A stretch of DNA of 64,000 nt from Pseudomonadota bacterium (GCA_018816865.1 JAHIUW010000025.1:62001-126000), one strand, 5' to 3'; shown: positions 15,164-24,735, counted from the first letter of the stretch. The notes: generated by a model from the letters alone, not told the origin. Numbers and translations: made by a program.

Positions 15164-18100
15164 TTATGAAACCTCTACCCGTTGCGCAGACCGTTGCTTT
15201 TTGCGTTCGGCATAGCCATCCGCCAACGAACACAGCGACGGCACCACCACCAGTGTCAACACCGTGGAGAACAACAGCCCGAAGATCACGGCCACGGCCA
15301 TGGCTCCCCACCACTGCGAGGACTCGCTGCCGATCTCCCAGCTGAAATGCATGAAGTCGAAACTCACACCCGTGGCCATGGGCAATAGGCCCAAGATCGT
15401 TGTAATGGCGGTCAGGATCACTGGCCTGAAACGTGTCCTGCCCGCCTGGATCAAGGCCTCGCGCACGGCCATGCCGCCCGCCTTCAGCTGGTTGTAATAG
15501 TCGATGAGCACGATGGCGTTGTTGACCACCACACCAGCCAAACTGATCACTCCCACCCCCGTCATGATGATGGAAAACGCCGTACCCGTGACCAGCAGAC
15601 CGATGAACACGCCGATCAGCGACAGCACCACCGAGGTCAGGATGATGAACGGGGTGACGATGGAATCGAACTGCGTCACCAGCACGAGGAAAATCAGAAA
15701 CAACGCCGCCACAAAGGCCTTGGACAGGAAGTCCGAAGCCTTCTGCTGCTCCTCCTGCTCGCCAGTGAAGGAATAGGAATAACCCCGCGGCAGGTCCACG
15801 CCGCGCATGACCTTCTGAGCCTCGGCAATGACCTCGTTGGCCGTGCGCCCCGAGACGTCGCCGGAGATGGTCACCACGCGCTTCTGGTCGATGTGCTTGA
15901 TGCCACCGATACCGCTGCTCATCTCCACCCGGGCCAGGCTGGTCAGGGGCACAGGCGCGCCGTCTTTGCCGGACACCGTGATCCGCCGGATGCTCTCCAG
16001 GGAGTCCCTGTCCTTCTTGGGCAGCTTGGCAACGATGTCGTATTCGTCCTTGCCCTCGCGGTAGGTACCCACCTTGGAACCGCCCACAGCGGTCTTGATC
16101 GTGGCACCCACGGCGCTGGCGGACAGGCCGGTGATGGCAGCCTTTTCCTTATCCACCCGGATGCGGATTTCGGGCTTGCCCTCGATGTAGTCGGTCTTCA
16201 GATCCACCAGACCGGGGATGTCGCGGATGGCGGCCATGATCTCGTGAGTCAATTCACCGAGTCGGTCCATGTCCGTGCCCACGAGTTCCATATTCACAGG
16301 GTCACCCGCCGGGGGGCCCATGGCCTCCTTCTCAACGCGGACCTCTGCACCCACAAGGGCCTTCTTCAGACGACGACGGGCATCGTCCACCACGGCGGAA
16401 GAGGAGATGGAACGCTCCCGAAAGTCCTTGAATTCCATGGTCACCTGCGAAACGTGCGCACCCGAGCCCTCGCTGGAGAATGGATTGCCACCTGAGGTAC
16501 CTACCTGAGTGATGACATGATCCACATCCGGGTACTCGGCCAGCAGTTCCTCGGCCACCTTCACGATGCGGTCCGAGGCCTCGAGATTGGTGCCCACGGG
16601 GGCCTTGATGTGCACATAGGCCCGCTTGGGGTCGGACGAAGGAAACAGCTCCACCCCCTTGCCCAAGGCGCCAAAGGCCAAAGCCGAAGTCACAAGCAGG
16701 GCAAAGGACAACCCCACAACCAGACCGCGATGGTCCAGGGCCCAATCCAACAAGCGCACATAACTGGTCTGAACCCCGTCCAGCAGCCTGTCCATGCGCC
16801 GGGGCTTGGCCTCGGCTGCGCGCACGGTCTGGTAGCGGGCGGAGAGCACCGGGTTGATGACCAGGGCCACGAAAAGTGAAGCCGCCAGGGACATGATCAC
16901 GGTCTGGGGCAGAAAAGTCATGAACTCGCCCATGATGCCCGGCCAGAAGATCATGGGGATGAACGCACCCACTGTGGTCAGGGTCGAGGCAATGACCGGC
17001 CAGGCCACCTCGTCGGTGGCGATGAGGGCCGCCTGCTCGCGGGTCGCGCCCTCCTGCATGTGGCGATAGATGTTCTCCACCACCACAATGCCGTTGTCCA
17101 CGAGCATCCCCAGGGCCAGGATCAGGGAAAACAGGACCACCATATTCAGGGTGATGCCGAAGGACTGGAGCAGGACAAAGGTCACCAACATGGACAGGGG
17201 AATGGACAGGGAGACGAACACGGCGCTGCGCCCGCCGATGAAGATCAGCACCACAGCCAGCACCAGCACCAGGCCGGTGATGATGTTGTTCTGCAGATCC
17301 GACACCATCATCCGGATGTCCTTGGACTGATCCGAAAGGGTGTCCACCTTGAGACTGGGGGGCAACTCGGCCTGAACCTCGGCCACGGCCCGCAACACGC
17401 CCTCCACGGTATGCACGATGTTCTCACCCGTACGCTTCTTGACCAGCAGGGTCACGCTCTGCACACCGTCCAAACGACTCATGGTATCGGGGTCCTTGGC
17501 GGCATCCTCGATCCTGGCCACGTCGCGCAGGTACACGGGCTTCCCCCCGCGCACAAAGGCCACGAGGGAGTCGATCTCGCTGGGATGCTGGAAGTCCTCG
17601 GGTACGCGCACCGTGTACTTCTGGTCGCCAATGTCCATGGTGCCGCCGGGCACGTTGACGTTGGCCTCCTGGACCGCCGCCAGCAGGCTGTCCACGGGCA
17701 TGCGGTAGAAGGCCACGCGGTCCAGATCGAACAGCACATGGATCTCGCGTTCCAGTCCGCCCACGATCACGGCATCCAATACGCCGGGCACGGCCTCCAC
17801 CCGGTCCTCAAGCTCTTCGGCAAAGACCTTGAGGCGCTTCAGGGAGAACGGACCCGACAGCACCAGATTGACGATGGGCTCGTCAGAAAAGTTCATTTCC
17901 GTGATCATCGGATCATCGGCCAGATCCGACGGCAGATCGGGCTTGGCCTGGTCCACCTTGTCACGGACCTTCTGCATGGCGTCGTCGATGACCACGTCCG
18001 GGTCGAACTTGACCGCAATGACGCTAAAACCATCCTGGGAGGTGGAGCGGATTTCCTCCACCCCGGAGACGCCCGTCAGCTCCCGCTCCAGCGGGATGGT

Positions 18101-18289
18101 CACGAGTTTCTCCACATCCGCCGGCGCCACGCCCTCGTACTCCGTGGTCACGAACACAAAGGGGATCTGGATGTCCGGGTTGGACTCCAGAGGCAGGGAC
18201 GAATACGCGGACAGGCCAGCCAGGGTAATGAAGACCATCAGCACCAGCACGGTGGACTGGCGCTTCAGAGCGGAGCGATTGATGATCAT
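15164..18289 (-). CDS. RND efflux transporter, inner-membrane permease (AcrB/HAE family)
   Basis: A 1041-residue inner-membrane pump of the resistance-nodulation-division family. An N-terminal membrane helix (about 11-31) precedes a large periplasmic domain with the PADVEKLVTIPLEREL motif. The TM4 segment NMVVLFSLILALGMLVDNGIVVVENIYRHM carries the Asp-Asn that replaces the usual proton-relay Asp pair. The second half repeats the plan, with GVISLAGVVVNNAIVLIDYYNQL. It has fewer of the hydrophobic-pump features of AcrB and resembles the heavy-metal/aromatic HAE-type exporters of Deltaproteobacteria. It overlaps the adaptor gene by 4 bases (ATGA). No outer-membrane TolC-type gene lies next to it, so a shared channel is likely. 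Confidence 0.93.
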   Translation of the reverse strand: MIINRSALKRQSTVLVLMVFITLAGLSAYSSLPLESNPDIQIPFVFVTTEYEGVAPADVEKLVTIPLERELTGVSGVEEIRSTSQDGFSVIAVKFDPDVVIDDAMQKVRDKVDQAKPDLPSDLADDPMITEMNFSDEPIVNLVLSGPFSLKRLKVFAEELEDRVEAVPGVLDAVIVGGLEREIHVLFDLDRVAFYRMPVDSLLAAVQEANVNVPGGTMDIGDQKYTVRVPEDFQHPSEIDSLVAFVRGGKPVYLRDVARIEDAAKDPDTMSRLDGVQSVTLLVKKRTGENIVHTVEGVLRAVAEVQAELPPSLKVDTLSDQSKDIRMMVSDLQNNIITGLVLVLAVVLIFIGGRSAVFVSLSIPLSMLVTFVLLQSFGITLNMVVLFSLILALGMLVDNGIVVVENIYRHMQEGATREQAALIATDEVAWPVIASTLTTVGAFIPMIFWPGIMGEFMTFLPQTVIMSLAASLFVALVINPVLSARYQTVRAAEAKPRRMDRLLDGVQTSYVRLLDWALDHRGLVVGLSFALLVTSALAFGALGKGVELFPSSDPKRAYVHIKAPVGTNLEASDRIVKVAEELLAEYPDVDHVITQVGTSGGNPFSSEGSGAHVSQVTMEFKDFRERSISSSAVVDDARRRLKKALVGAEVRVEKEAMGPPAGDPVNMELVGTDMDRLGELTHEIMAAIRDIPGLVDLKTDYIEGKPEIRIRVDKEKAAITGLSASAVGATIKTAVGGSKVGTYREGKDEYDIVAKLPKKDRDSLESIRRITVSGKDGAPVPLTSLARVEMSSGIGGIKHIDQKRVVTISGDVSGRTANEVIAEAQKVMRGVDLPRGYSYSFTGEQEEQQKASDFLSKAFVAALFLIFLVLVTQFDSIVTPFIILTSVVLSLIGVFIGLLVTGTAFSIIMTGVGVISLAGVVVNNAIVLIDYYNQLKAGGMAVREALIQAGRTRFRPVILTAITTILGLLPMATGVSFDFMHFSWEIGSESSQWWGAMAVAVIFGLLFSTVLTLVVVPSLCSLADGYAERKKQRSAQRVEVS

Positions 18290-19341
18290 TGCACGGATAC
18301 CTTCACGCCTTCCTCAACCGCAGCCTGTCCGGCAACGATCAAGTTCTCGCCCGGAGCCAGCCCCTCGACGATCTGCACCAGACCGCCCTGGACCACGCCC
18401 ACCCGCACGGTGCGCGAATGGGCCACACCCTGATCCTCAACATAGAGCACCAACTCGCCACCACGGTCCTGGATGGAGGACAGGGGAGCGGCCACGGCTC
18501 CCTCAATCCTGCGTCTCAGGAATGCGGCACGGGCCAGCATCCCGGGGCGGATCGCCCCATCGGCATTGTCCACCAGCACCCGGGTGCGGAAGGTCCGCGT
18601 TCCGGCATCAGCCTTGGAGGAGATGAAGTCCACCGTGCCCGTCCATTCGCGACCGGGCCAGGCATCCACGGTGATACCCACGGTGTCGCCGGAATTCAGG
18701 AAACGCACGTCCAGTTCGGGAACGCTGACGTAGACCCGCACGATGTCGCGGTTCACGATAGCCACCAGGGTCGTGGCCTTGTCCACGAACTCTCCGGTGT
18801 CCACATGCAGCTCGTCAACCACGCCGTCCACCGGCGACAGCACCAGACCCTGACGGAAGTTGGCCCAAGCCTCGCCCTCCATGGCGCGCCCCTCGTCCAG
18901 GGCGGTCAGGGTCTCGTCCAGCTCTTCGCGGCTGACCACGCCCTTGGCAAACAGCTCGCTGCGGCGCTGGGCCTGCTGTTCGGCCAGGTGCATCGAGGCC
19001 TGGGCCTTGTCCAGCTGGGCCCGCAAGGAGGCCACATTGATCTTCATAATGGGCTGGCCCTTGACCACGCGCCCACCTTCGGCGGGACCGATCCATTCCA
19101 CCCGGCCCGAGGTCTCGGCGGACAGGGTCACGTCCTGCAAGGCCTCGGTCTCGCCCGGCAGGGTCAGAACATCGGACAAGGTCATCGGTTCGATGCGCGA
19201 CACGGACACCTGCACCACCCGCAGGGCGGGTCCCTGCTGGGTTTTCGCCTCGGCTTCAGCGGCCTTCTCGCCACAGCCGGAGAGTGCCCCGGCAAGCCCC
19301 GCCACCAAGGCGGAAACAACAATCACCTTCAAAAACTTCAT
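18286..19341 (-). CDS. RND periplasmic adaptor (HlyD/MFP family), lipoprotein
   Basis: A 351-residue membrane-fusion protein. The N-terminus is a lipoprotein signal with the lipobox LSGC (Cys23), so it is anchored in the inner membrane facing the periplasm. It contains a barrel-sandwich half (SAETSGRVEWIGPAEGGRVVKGQPIMKI), a helical hairpin (AQLDKAQASMHLAEQQAQRRSELFAKGVV), the second sandwich half (VLSPVDGVVDELHVDTGEFV) and a beta-barrel. It links the RND pump to an outer-membrane channel. It overlaps the TetR gene by 4 bases at its start and the permease by 4 bases at its end, so all three genes form one tightly coupled operon. Confidence 0.92.
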   Translation of the reverse strand: MKFLKVIVVSALVAGLAGALSGCGEKAAEAEAKTQQGPALRVVQVSVSRIEPMTLSDVLTLPGETEALQDVTLSAETSGRVEWIGPAEGGRVVKGQPIMKINVASLRAQLDKAQASMHLAEQQAQRRSELFAKGVVSREELDETLTALDEGRAMEGEAWANFRQGLVLSPVDGVVDELHVDTGEFVDKATTLVAIVNRDIVRVYVSVPELDVRFLNSGDTVGITVDAWPGREWTGTVDFISSKADAGTRTFRTRVLVDNADGAIRPGMLARAAFLRRRIEGAVAAPLSSIQDRGGELVLYVEDQGVAHSRTVRVGVVQGGLVQIVEGLAPGENLIVAGQAAVEEGVKVSVQ

Positions 19342-19988
19342 ACCAAGGACTCCTTGACCGCCCGGATGCCTCCGAGGGTGAATAACGTCATGTGCCGGGC
19401 CACGCGGTCGATTTCTTCCTCGCTCCGCAGGGACTGGAATTCGTTGGGGTCCATCACGTACCCCACAAAATAGGTCAATACCTGTCCGATGATGGAATCC
19501 AGACAGCCATTGAGTTCGGTCGGGGCGGCCTTGCCCAGCAGCCGTCCGACGATGGGGGCCAAATGCTCGAACATCTGTCTGTGATTCTCACACCCCTCTT
19601 CCAAATCCCGAAACAACCCATCGGACAACTGGTGCATGAAGACCTTGGCCCGGCGATACGAATTTGTTGAATCCGGTGTGGCCAGCAGAATGCGTCTGAG
19701 CATCGAGCGGTAAAAGGCCCCGATCAGCAGCTCATCGCCGGCGTCCTCGCCCAGCCCCATATCCAAGGGGTATTGCTCCTGGGCGGACCTTTTCCAGGCG
19801 CTGAGCACCAGCAGAAAGAGGTCCTTCTTGTCGCGGAAATGATAGTTCACCGCCGCGACGTTGGCCCCGGCGCGTGAGCATATATCCCGGACAGTGGCTT
19901 TTTCGAAGCCAAACTCCGCAAAGACATCCGAGGCCGCCGCGAGGATCCGATCCTTGGTGCCAAGTTTGCGTCCATCCATTTCGATCAT
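19338..19988 (-). CDS. TetR-family repressor of the RND operon
   Basis: A 216-residue regulator. The N-terminal HTH (RILAAASDVFAEFGFEKATVRDICSRAGANVAAVNYHFRDKKDL, about residues 15-57) is typical TetR. The C-terminal part fits the CecR/DUF1956-type ligand domain. The ATG at 19988 has GGAGAG 5 nt upstream; the TTG at 20003 is rejected. It is the first gene of the operon and overlaps the adaptor by 4 bases. With a near-perfect palindrome 19 bases upstream of its start, it most likely represses its own operon and is released by a pump substrate. Confidence 0.9.
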   Translation of the reverse strand: MIEMDGRKLGTKDRILAAASDVFAEFGFEKATVRDICSRAGANVAAVNYHFRDKKDLFLLVLSAWKRSAQEQYPLDMGLGEDAGDELLIGAFYRSMLRRILLATPDSTNSYRRAKVFMHQLSDGLFRDLEEGCENHRQMFEHLAPIVGRLLGKAAPTELNGCLDSIIGQVLTYFVGYVMDPNEFQSLRSEEEIDRVARHMTLFTLGGIRAVKESLV

Positions 19989-20006
19989 ATTCTCTCCAAA
20001 CAATTA

Positions 20007-20025
20007 ATTCAAACGTCGTTTCAAT
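20007..20025. promoter_or_regulatory. Candidate TetR operator upstream of the RND operon
   Basis: ATTCAAACG-T-CGTTTCAAT is a 19-bp palindrome with one mismatched pair of nine. It lies just upstream of the ribosome site of the tetR gene, where a self-acting repressor would bind. A related half-site, TTGAAT, follows at about 20032. Confidence 0.55.
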
Positions 20026-20250
20026 GATTGCTTGAATGGATGTATTACTTTCTCAACCAAAGTCAATCCGCGGCAAGAAAAAAAATGTAAAAATGCGTAA
20101 ACGAATCACTTATTCATCAATTATATGAGCGGATAATCAGTGTCATGGTCATTGTCTCCAGCTCCCGGAAAAAGTTTTCCCCCAGGGTTGACCCGTCACC
20201 GGCTTCACAGTTCATGCTCAGTTTTTAACCCGTAAAACAAGGAGATCAGT

Positions 20251-20766
20251 ATGCAGAACAACCACCACAAACGAGACAAGCGGCAGAGCATGGCCAGGCA
20301 ACCCGTCCACGGCAGGCTCTTCACCCAGGCCACGACCATGAGCCTGCCCGCACCACCCGAGCAGGTGTTCCCCCTGCTCTGTCCGGTGCTCGAGTATGAC
20401 TGGATTCCCTACTGGGATTGCCGGATGGTCCACTCTTCCTCGGGGGTGGCCGAAAAAGACTGCGTCTTCGAAACGGACCTGCCAGATCGAGGTCACGAGA
20501 TCTGGATCTGCACGCGCTACGAGCCGCCGCATAACATCGAATACGTGCGTTGGTCGTCGCGCGGGCTGGTCAGGCGCCTGACAATCACCCTCGGCGCCAG
20601 TCAGGACCAGACGACCAGCATGCTCTGGGAAACGTCTGCCACCCCGCTCACTCCCGAGGGAAAAGCCATGGTTGAGAGAATGGCCCAAGGACAGTATGGA
20701 CAGGAAATCCTGTTGGTCGAGAATCTGCTAAGGCATTACTTGGCAACCGGGACGATGCTCGACTAG
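20251..20766 (+). CDS. SRPBCC-fold hypothetical protein
   Basis: A 171-residue soluble protein. Residues from about 25 (FTQATTMSLPAPPEQVFPLLCPVLEYDWIPYWDCRMVHSSSG) fit the START/Bet v1 (SRPBCC) fold, in which a first strand is followed by A/P-x-x-V-F/W and a small hydrophobic ligand cavity is formed. The FETDLPDRGHEIWICTRYEP segment continues the sheet. The ATG at 20251 has AAGGAG upstream. It precedes the MerR-family gene by 30 bases and may be controlled with it. The ligand is unknown. Confidence 0.7.
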   Translation: MQNNHHKRDKRQSMARQPVHGRLFTQATTMSLPAPPEQVFPLLCPVLEYDWIPYWDCRMVHSSSGVAEKDCVFETDLPDRGHEIWICTRYEPPHNIEYVRWSSRGLVRRLTITLGASQDQTTSMLWETSATPLTPEGKAMVERMAQGQYGQEILLVENLLRHYLATGTMLD

Positions 20767-20796
20767 CCCTCGCACCGACAAACCACGGAGAGGATA

Positions 20797-21363
20797 ATGG
20801 AATCCATCGGCAGCCTCGCCAAACGCTTCGGCATCGCCAGAAGCACGCTGTTGCACTATGACCGCATCGGCCTGCTGGTCCCCAGCGAACGGTCCAAAAG
20901 CGGTTATCGTCTCTACACCGCAGCTGAGGCCCTACGTCTTGAACGTATCCTTGAACTGCGCAAAGCGGGGCTGGCGTTGGACGGAATCAGGGATCTGCTG
21001 GAGGCCGAACACGGGGCCGTCCAGCAGGCCCTGACCTTGAGACTGGGCGAGATCAACACCGACATTGAGCGTCTGCGAGAGCAACAGCGCTTCATTCTGG
21101 GCGTCCTGCGCTCTCCCGAGGCCCAGGCCTTTGTGGGCATCATGAACAAGAAGCACTGGACCGACCTGCTCAGGGCCTCGGGTTTCAGCGAACAGGACAT
21201 GGTGCGCTGGCACGGTGAATTCGAACGCAGCTCCCCGGACCGGCATCAGGCCTTCCTGGAATTTCTATGCATCCCCGTCCAGGAGATCGAGGGCATCCGA
21301 AACTGGGCCAGGCGCTGGGCCAGGCGCAATCCACCCTGTGACCCTGCCCAGAACACTCCCTGA
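20797..21363 (+). CDS. MerR-family transcriptional regulator
   Basis: A 188-residue regulator. The N-terminal winged HTH is SIGSLAKRFGIARSTLLHYDRIGLLVPSERSKSGYRLYTAAEALRLERILELRKAGLAL, with the R-x-Y-x-x-GLL-x-P-x-R pattern of MerR proteins. A coiled-coil dimerisation helix follows (about residues 80-105), then a C-terminal domain (about 110-180) without a MerR metal-binding Cys pair. It more likely senses an organic ligand. It is 30 bases after the SRPBCC gene, suggesting a two-gene unit in which the SRPBCC protein may handle the same ligand. The C-terminus ends in an Arg-rich run. Confidence 0.85.
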   Translation: MESIGSLAKRFGIARSTLLHYDRIGLLVPSERSKSGYRLYTAAEALRLERILELRKAGLALDGIRDLLEAEHGAVQQALTLRLGEINTDIERLREQQRFILGVLRSPEAQAFVGIMNKKHWTDLLRASGFSEQDMVRWHGEFERSSPDRHQAFLEFLCIPVQEIEGIRNWARRWARRNPPCDPAQNTP

Positions 21364-21550
21364 GCAGCGGGTCCGCCCCGGCTGTCCCGGCCCACGGCCA
21401 TGCCTGCTCCATTGGAAACCCATCAATTCGCGAAGTCCGTCAAGGAGGATTGACCAGGACCGTGGGGCCAACACCGCCAGCTATTTCCCGGGGCATCCTG
21501 TCCCTGAACAAATCTGATGGAGCACATTGCGCGTCCAGGATCGCTCCAGC

Positions 21551-21588
21551 AAAAAGGCCGACAACCCCGGGGAGCTATCGGCCTTTTT
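21551..21588. terminator. Bidirectional terminator between merR-type and PhnA-like genes
   Basis: AAAAAGGCCGA (21551-21561) pairs perfectly with TCGGCCTTTTT (21578-21588) around a GC-rich loop. A/T runs on both sides allow termination of both converging genes. Confidence 0.85.
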
Positions 21589-21630
21589 GCTGCTGGCATT
21601 GGATATCGACTCATTCACTCCCTTTGAAAA

Positions 21631-21840
21631 CTATGCTTTTTTCAAAAAACAGGTTTTCAGCACAAGCTGGGATCGACCGATTTTGCACTCAATCTCTTCA
21701 GCCTTGGAAGTCAGACGGATATTCTTGATCAACTCCCCCCTCTTGAGGGTTGTCGAAGAGCCCTTGACCTTGAGATCCTTGATCAATGTCACAGCATCGC
21801 CATCACTCAACAGATTGCCATTGCTATCTTTCACTTCCAT
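21631..21840 (-). CDS. Short PhnA/YjdM-type protein
   Basis: A 69-residue protein matching the C-terminal domain of PhnA/YjdM proteins: [31 protein letters not shown], then [17 protein letters not shown] and LKTCFLKKA. The N-terminal zinc ribbon of the full-length family is missing. This short form is known from other genomes, so it need not be a fragment. Despite the name, a role in phosphonate use is not established for the family. It has its own terminators on both sides and is probably monocistronic. Confidence 0.75.
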   Translation of the reverse strand: MEVKDSNGNLLSDGDAVTLIKDLKVKGSSTTLKRGELIKNIRLTSKAEEIECKIGRSQLVLKTCFLKKA

Positions 21841-21959
21841 GACAAGACTCCATATTCATCAATCACACGATTATGAGGACAATCATCCTCGCTCAGCATC
21901 TATTTCAGACATCAAACAGCAGCCAGCGGCGAGGTTTGGCATGCTGCGCGCCCAAGGAA

Positions 21960-21990
21960 AAGGCCCACACGGCAAAACCGTGCGGGCCTT
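21960..21990 (-). terminator. Terminator of the OmpH-like gene
   Basis: AAGGCCC (21960-21966) pairs with GGGCCTT (21984-21990), with inner CACGG/CCGTG pairing. It lies 22 bases past the stop of the minus-strand gene. Confidence 0.8.
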
Positions 21991-22011
21991 GATGTCTGAT
22001 CTTTGCAGCCG

Positions 22012-22581
22012 CTATTCGGATTTCTTTTCCTCGGCAGCGGGAGCGGCCTCAGTGGCGGGAGCGGCTTCGGCAGCGGGAGCGGCTTCGGCAGCGGGAGCTA
22101 CCTCTGCCTTTCCGGGCAAGGCCAGGTCGATGCCGGACTCGTTCATGGCGGCGATCATGGCCGCAGTGATGTCATCGCCCTCATCAAAGGACAGGACATT
22201 TTCCTTGTTCATGATCACGGCCACGTTGTTCTTGGCGCGGTACTCGTTCATGATCTTCACGAAACCCTCGTTGAGCATGCCCGCGATGCGGTTCTGCTCG
22301 GCAGCCATCTCGGCCTGCAACTCGGCGTAACGCTCCTGGAACTTCTTGGGGGCGTCCTCGCTGGTGTCGGACTGCATGGCGGCCTGCATCTCGGTCAACT
22401 CGGTGCGCATCTTGTCGCTCATGCCGCGCAGGTATTCGCCACCCTCCACGCAGATCTCGCAGGTCTGGAAGACCTGCGCCGGATCAAGCACGGCAACCTT
22501 GGCAGCTTCCTTCTGCTGGCAGGAGGCCAGCAGCATCACAGCCGCACAGGCGGCGACAAGCAGATTCACTTTAAATTTCAT
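22012..22581 (-). CDS. OmpH/Skp-like periplasmic lipoprotein with Ala-Pro-Glu-rich repeat tail
   Basis: A 189-residue protein. An N-terminal lipoprotein signal ends in LLASC (Cys21). The following region (KVAVLDPAQVFQTCEICVEGGEYLRGM ... FQERYAELQAEMAAEQNRIAGMLNEGFVKIMNEYRAKNNVAVIMNKENVLSF) has the OmpH/Skp plan of a long coiled-coil between short strands. Skp chaperones outer-membrane proteins. The lipid anchor and the two Cys at about residues 41-44 (TCEIC) are not typical Skp features. The C-terminal 25 residues repeat the unit PAAEAA with TEAA variants. The ATG at 22581 is chosen because it gives a proper signal; the frame to 22668 adds residues without one. It has its own terminator and no clear operon partner. 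Confidence 0.75.
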   Translation of the reverse strand: MKFKVNLLVAACAAVMLLASCQQKEAAKVAVLDPAQVFQTCEICVEGGEYLRGMSDKMRTELTEMQAAMQSDTSEDAPKKFQERYAELQAEMAAEQNRIAGMLNEGFVKIMNEYRAKNNVAVIMNKENVLSFDEGDDITAAMIAAMNESGIDLALPGKAEVAPAAEAAPAAEAAPATEAAPAAEEKKSE

Positions 22582-22706
22582 GGGGTATGCTCCAACGTTG
22601 TTTAATGTTTTCCAGGTTCTTTCAGCACCTGTCTTGCGGCAGCATGAATACCTGCCCAGCCAGATCATTGCAAGCCCCGAGGCCAGGTTTCAGCCAGTCC
22701 TCCGCA

Positions 22707-24632
22707 TCAGACGGTCTGGACCTGTGCAGCGCGCGCAACGGCGCGGCCCACCAGGGTAAAAGTCGCCAATAGCGTAATACCTGCGGCATGAGACGTCATC
22801 TCGGGCCACATCAGCAGCGCGGCGCAACAGAGATAGCCCAGCCGCCAAGCCCAGTTCAGGTGACGATGGCAGAAGCCCTCGAAGAAGACCGCTACGCAGA
22901 ACAGCCCGGCCGTGCCCATAAGCGTGACCTCGGCCACCTGCCAAAGGGGCCCCTCAAACAGGATGGGTGTGTAGCAAAACAACAGCGGGATCAGATACAG
23001 GCCTTTGGCCAGCTTCCAGGCCTCAATCCCCGTCTCCAACGGCCCCGAGCCCGCAATACCTGCGGCGCTGTAGGCTGCCAGGCAGACCGGCGGGGTCACG
23101 TTGGCGTCCTGCGAATACCAGAAGATGAGCATGTGCGCGGCCAGCAGGCTGACGCCCAGGGTCTGCATGGCGGGTGCGGCCAGCACGGCCAGCACGATGT
23201 ACGAGGCCGTCACGGGCAGGCCCATGCCCAGAATCAGCGAGGCCAAGGCGATCAGCACGATGGTCAGCGGCAGACTGCCCCCGGAAATCTCGGTGATCAA
23301 CATGGAGAACTTGATACCCATGCCCACCATCAGCACCACCCCGATGACGATGCCCGAACAGAGCAGGATCACGCCCGTGGTGACCATGTTCCGCCCGCCC
23401 TCGGACAAGGCGTCCAGGATATCGCGACCGCCCATGCGGGTTCTGGGGTTCAGCCAACTGGAAATCACGATGGAGACGATGCCCCCACAGGCCGCAAAGG
23501 TGGGGGTATAGCCCTTCATCAGCAGACCGATGAGCACGGCGATGGGGATGAAAAAGTTCCACCCCTCCTTGAGCACCTCGCGCAGGCGCGGGATCTCGGA
23601 CTCGGGCATGGGTTTCAGGCCGCGCTTGCGGGCACGCAGGTGGATAAAGAAGGCCACGGACAGGAAATACATGATCGCCGGGATGAAGGCCACGCCCACG
23701 ATCTTGAGATACGAGATCTGGGTCCACTGGCTCATGATGAACGCGCCGGCGCCCATGATGGGCGGCATCAGCTGCCCACCCGTGGAGGCCGCGGCCTCGA
23801 CCCCGCCAGCGAAACGAGGTGAAAAACCGATACGCTTCATCATCGGGATGGTGATCGAGCCGGTGCCCACGGTATTGGCCACAGCACTGCCCGAGACCGA
23901 GCCCATGATGCCACTGGCGAACACGGCCATCTTGGCCGGGCCACCCACGGAACGTCCCATGAGCGCCAGAGCCATGCGGATAATGAACTCCCCTGCCCCG
24001 GATTTGAGCAGAAAGGCTGCAAACAGCACAAACAGGAAGACAAAGGTCGAACTGATGGTGGCGATGCTCCCGAAGATGCCGTCCGGCGCGAAATACATGC
24101 GATACAGCATCCGCTCCACGGTCACCCCCGGAAAATGCCACAGTCCGCCCAGAAACCTCCCGCCGCCCAGGCCATATCCCAGGAAGACCATGGCCAACAC
24201 GGGAATCAACAGACCCGTGGTCCGTCGGGTGATCTCCAGCATCAGCACGATGGACACGCCCGCCACCACAAGGTCGATGAGCAGCGGCACCTCGTTGCGC
24301 GCATGCAGGGCATCCTCGAACAGCACCAGATACAGGGCCACCGCAAAGGACAACAGCCCCAAGGCCCAGTCCAGGCCCAACGTGGCCCGGGCATGCCTGC
24401 GCGCCAGGGGATAGAGGATGAAACCCATGAGCAGCATGAACCCGTAATGCAGAGCGTTGCGCTGGATTTCGGGCATCACGCCCACGGTGTTCACCCAGAG
24501 GTGAAACAGGGAACAGGCCACCCCGACCCAGTAGACGAAGGCCGCTGAAAAGCCGGACAACTCGCGCTTCACGGCCAGGGTCTCTCCGCTCAGGTCCTTT
24601 TCCACGCCGTTACCAAGCGCTCCAGTCATCAT
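22707..24632 (-). CDS. TAXI-type TRAP transporter, fused membrane subunit (DctQM fusion)
   Basis: A 641-residue integral membrane protein with an N-terminal DctQ-like four-helix part fused to a DctM-like part of about twelve helices (DUF3394-type C-terminus). DctM features are GSVSGSAVANTVGTGSITIPMMKRIGFSPRFAGGVEAAASTGGQLMPPIMGAGAFIM and later LGMGLPVTASYIVLAVLAAPA. Together with the TAXI binding protein upstream it forms a sodium- or proton-driven uptake system for an organic acid. The ATG pair at 24632/24629 with AGGGAG upstream is preferred over the annotated 24701. The binding-protein gene lies 103 bases upstream and the two are likely cotranscribed. Confidence 0.9.
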   Translation of the reverse strand: MMTGALGNGVEKDLSGETLAVKRELSGFSAAFVYWVGVACSLFHLWVNTVGVMPEIQRNALHYGFMLLMGFILYPLARRHARATLGLDWALGLLSFAVALYLVLFEDALHARNEVPLLIDLVVAGVSIVLMLEITRRTTGLLIPVLAMVFLGYGLGGGRFLGGLWHFPGVTVERMLYRMYFAPDGIFGSIATISSTFVFLFVLFAAFLLKSGAGEFIIRMALALMGRSVGGPAKMAVFASGIMGSVSGSAVANTVGTGSITIPMMKRIGFSPRFAGGVEAAASTGGQLMPPIMGAGAFIMSQWTQISYLKIVGVAFIPAIMYFLSVAFFIHLRARKRGLKPMPESEIPRLREVLKEGWNFFIPIAVLIGLLMKGYTPTFAACGGIVSIVISSWLNPRTRMGGRDILDALSEGGRNMVTTGVILLCSGIVIGVVLMVGMGIKFSMLITEISGGSLPLTIVLIALASLILGMGLPVTASYIVLAVLAAPAMQTLGVSLLAAHMLIFWYSQDANVTPPVCLAAYSAAGIAGSGPLETGIEAWKLAKGLYLIPLLFCYTPILFEGPLWQVAEVTLMGTAGLFCVAVFFEGFCHRHLNWAWRLGYLCCAALLMWPEMTSHAAGITLLATFTLVGRAVARAAQVQTV

Positions 24633-24735
24633 GCCGTCTCCCTGTTCCTGCGCCCGTGCCAAGGCCACCATACGGAGGGGATGAAAAGCGGTGAAAGTCA
24701 CCCTCCACCGCCGATGATGCCAAGGGCCGCTGCCC

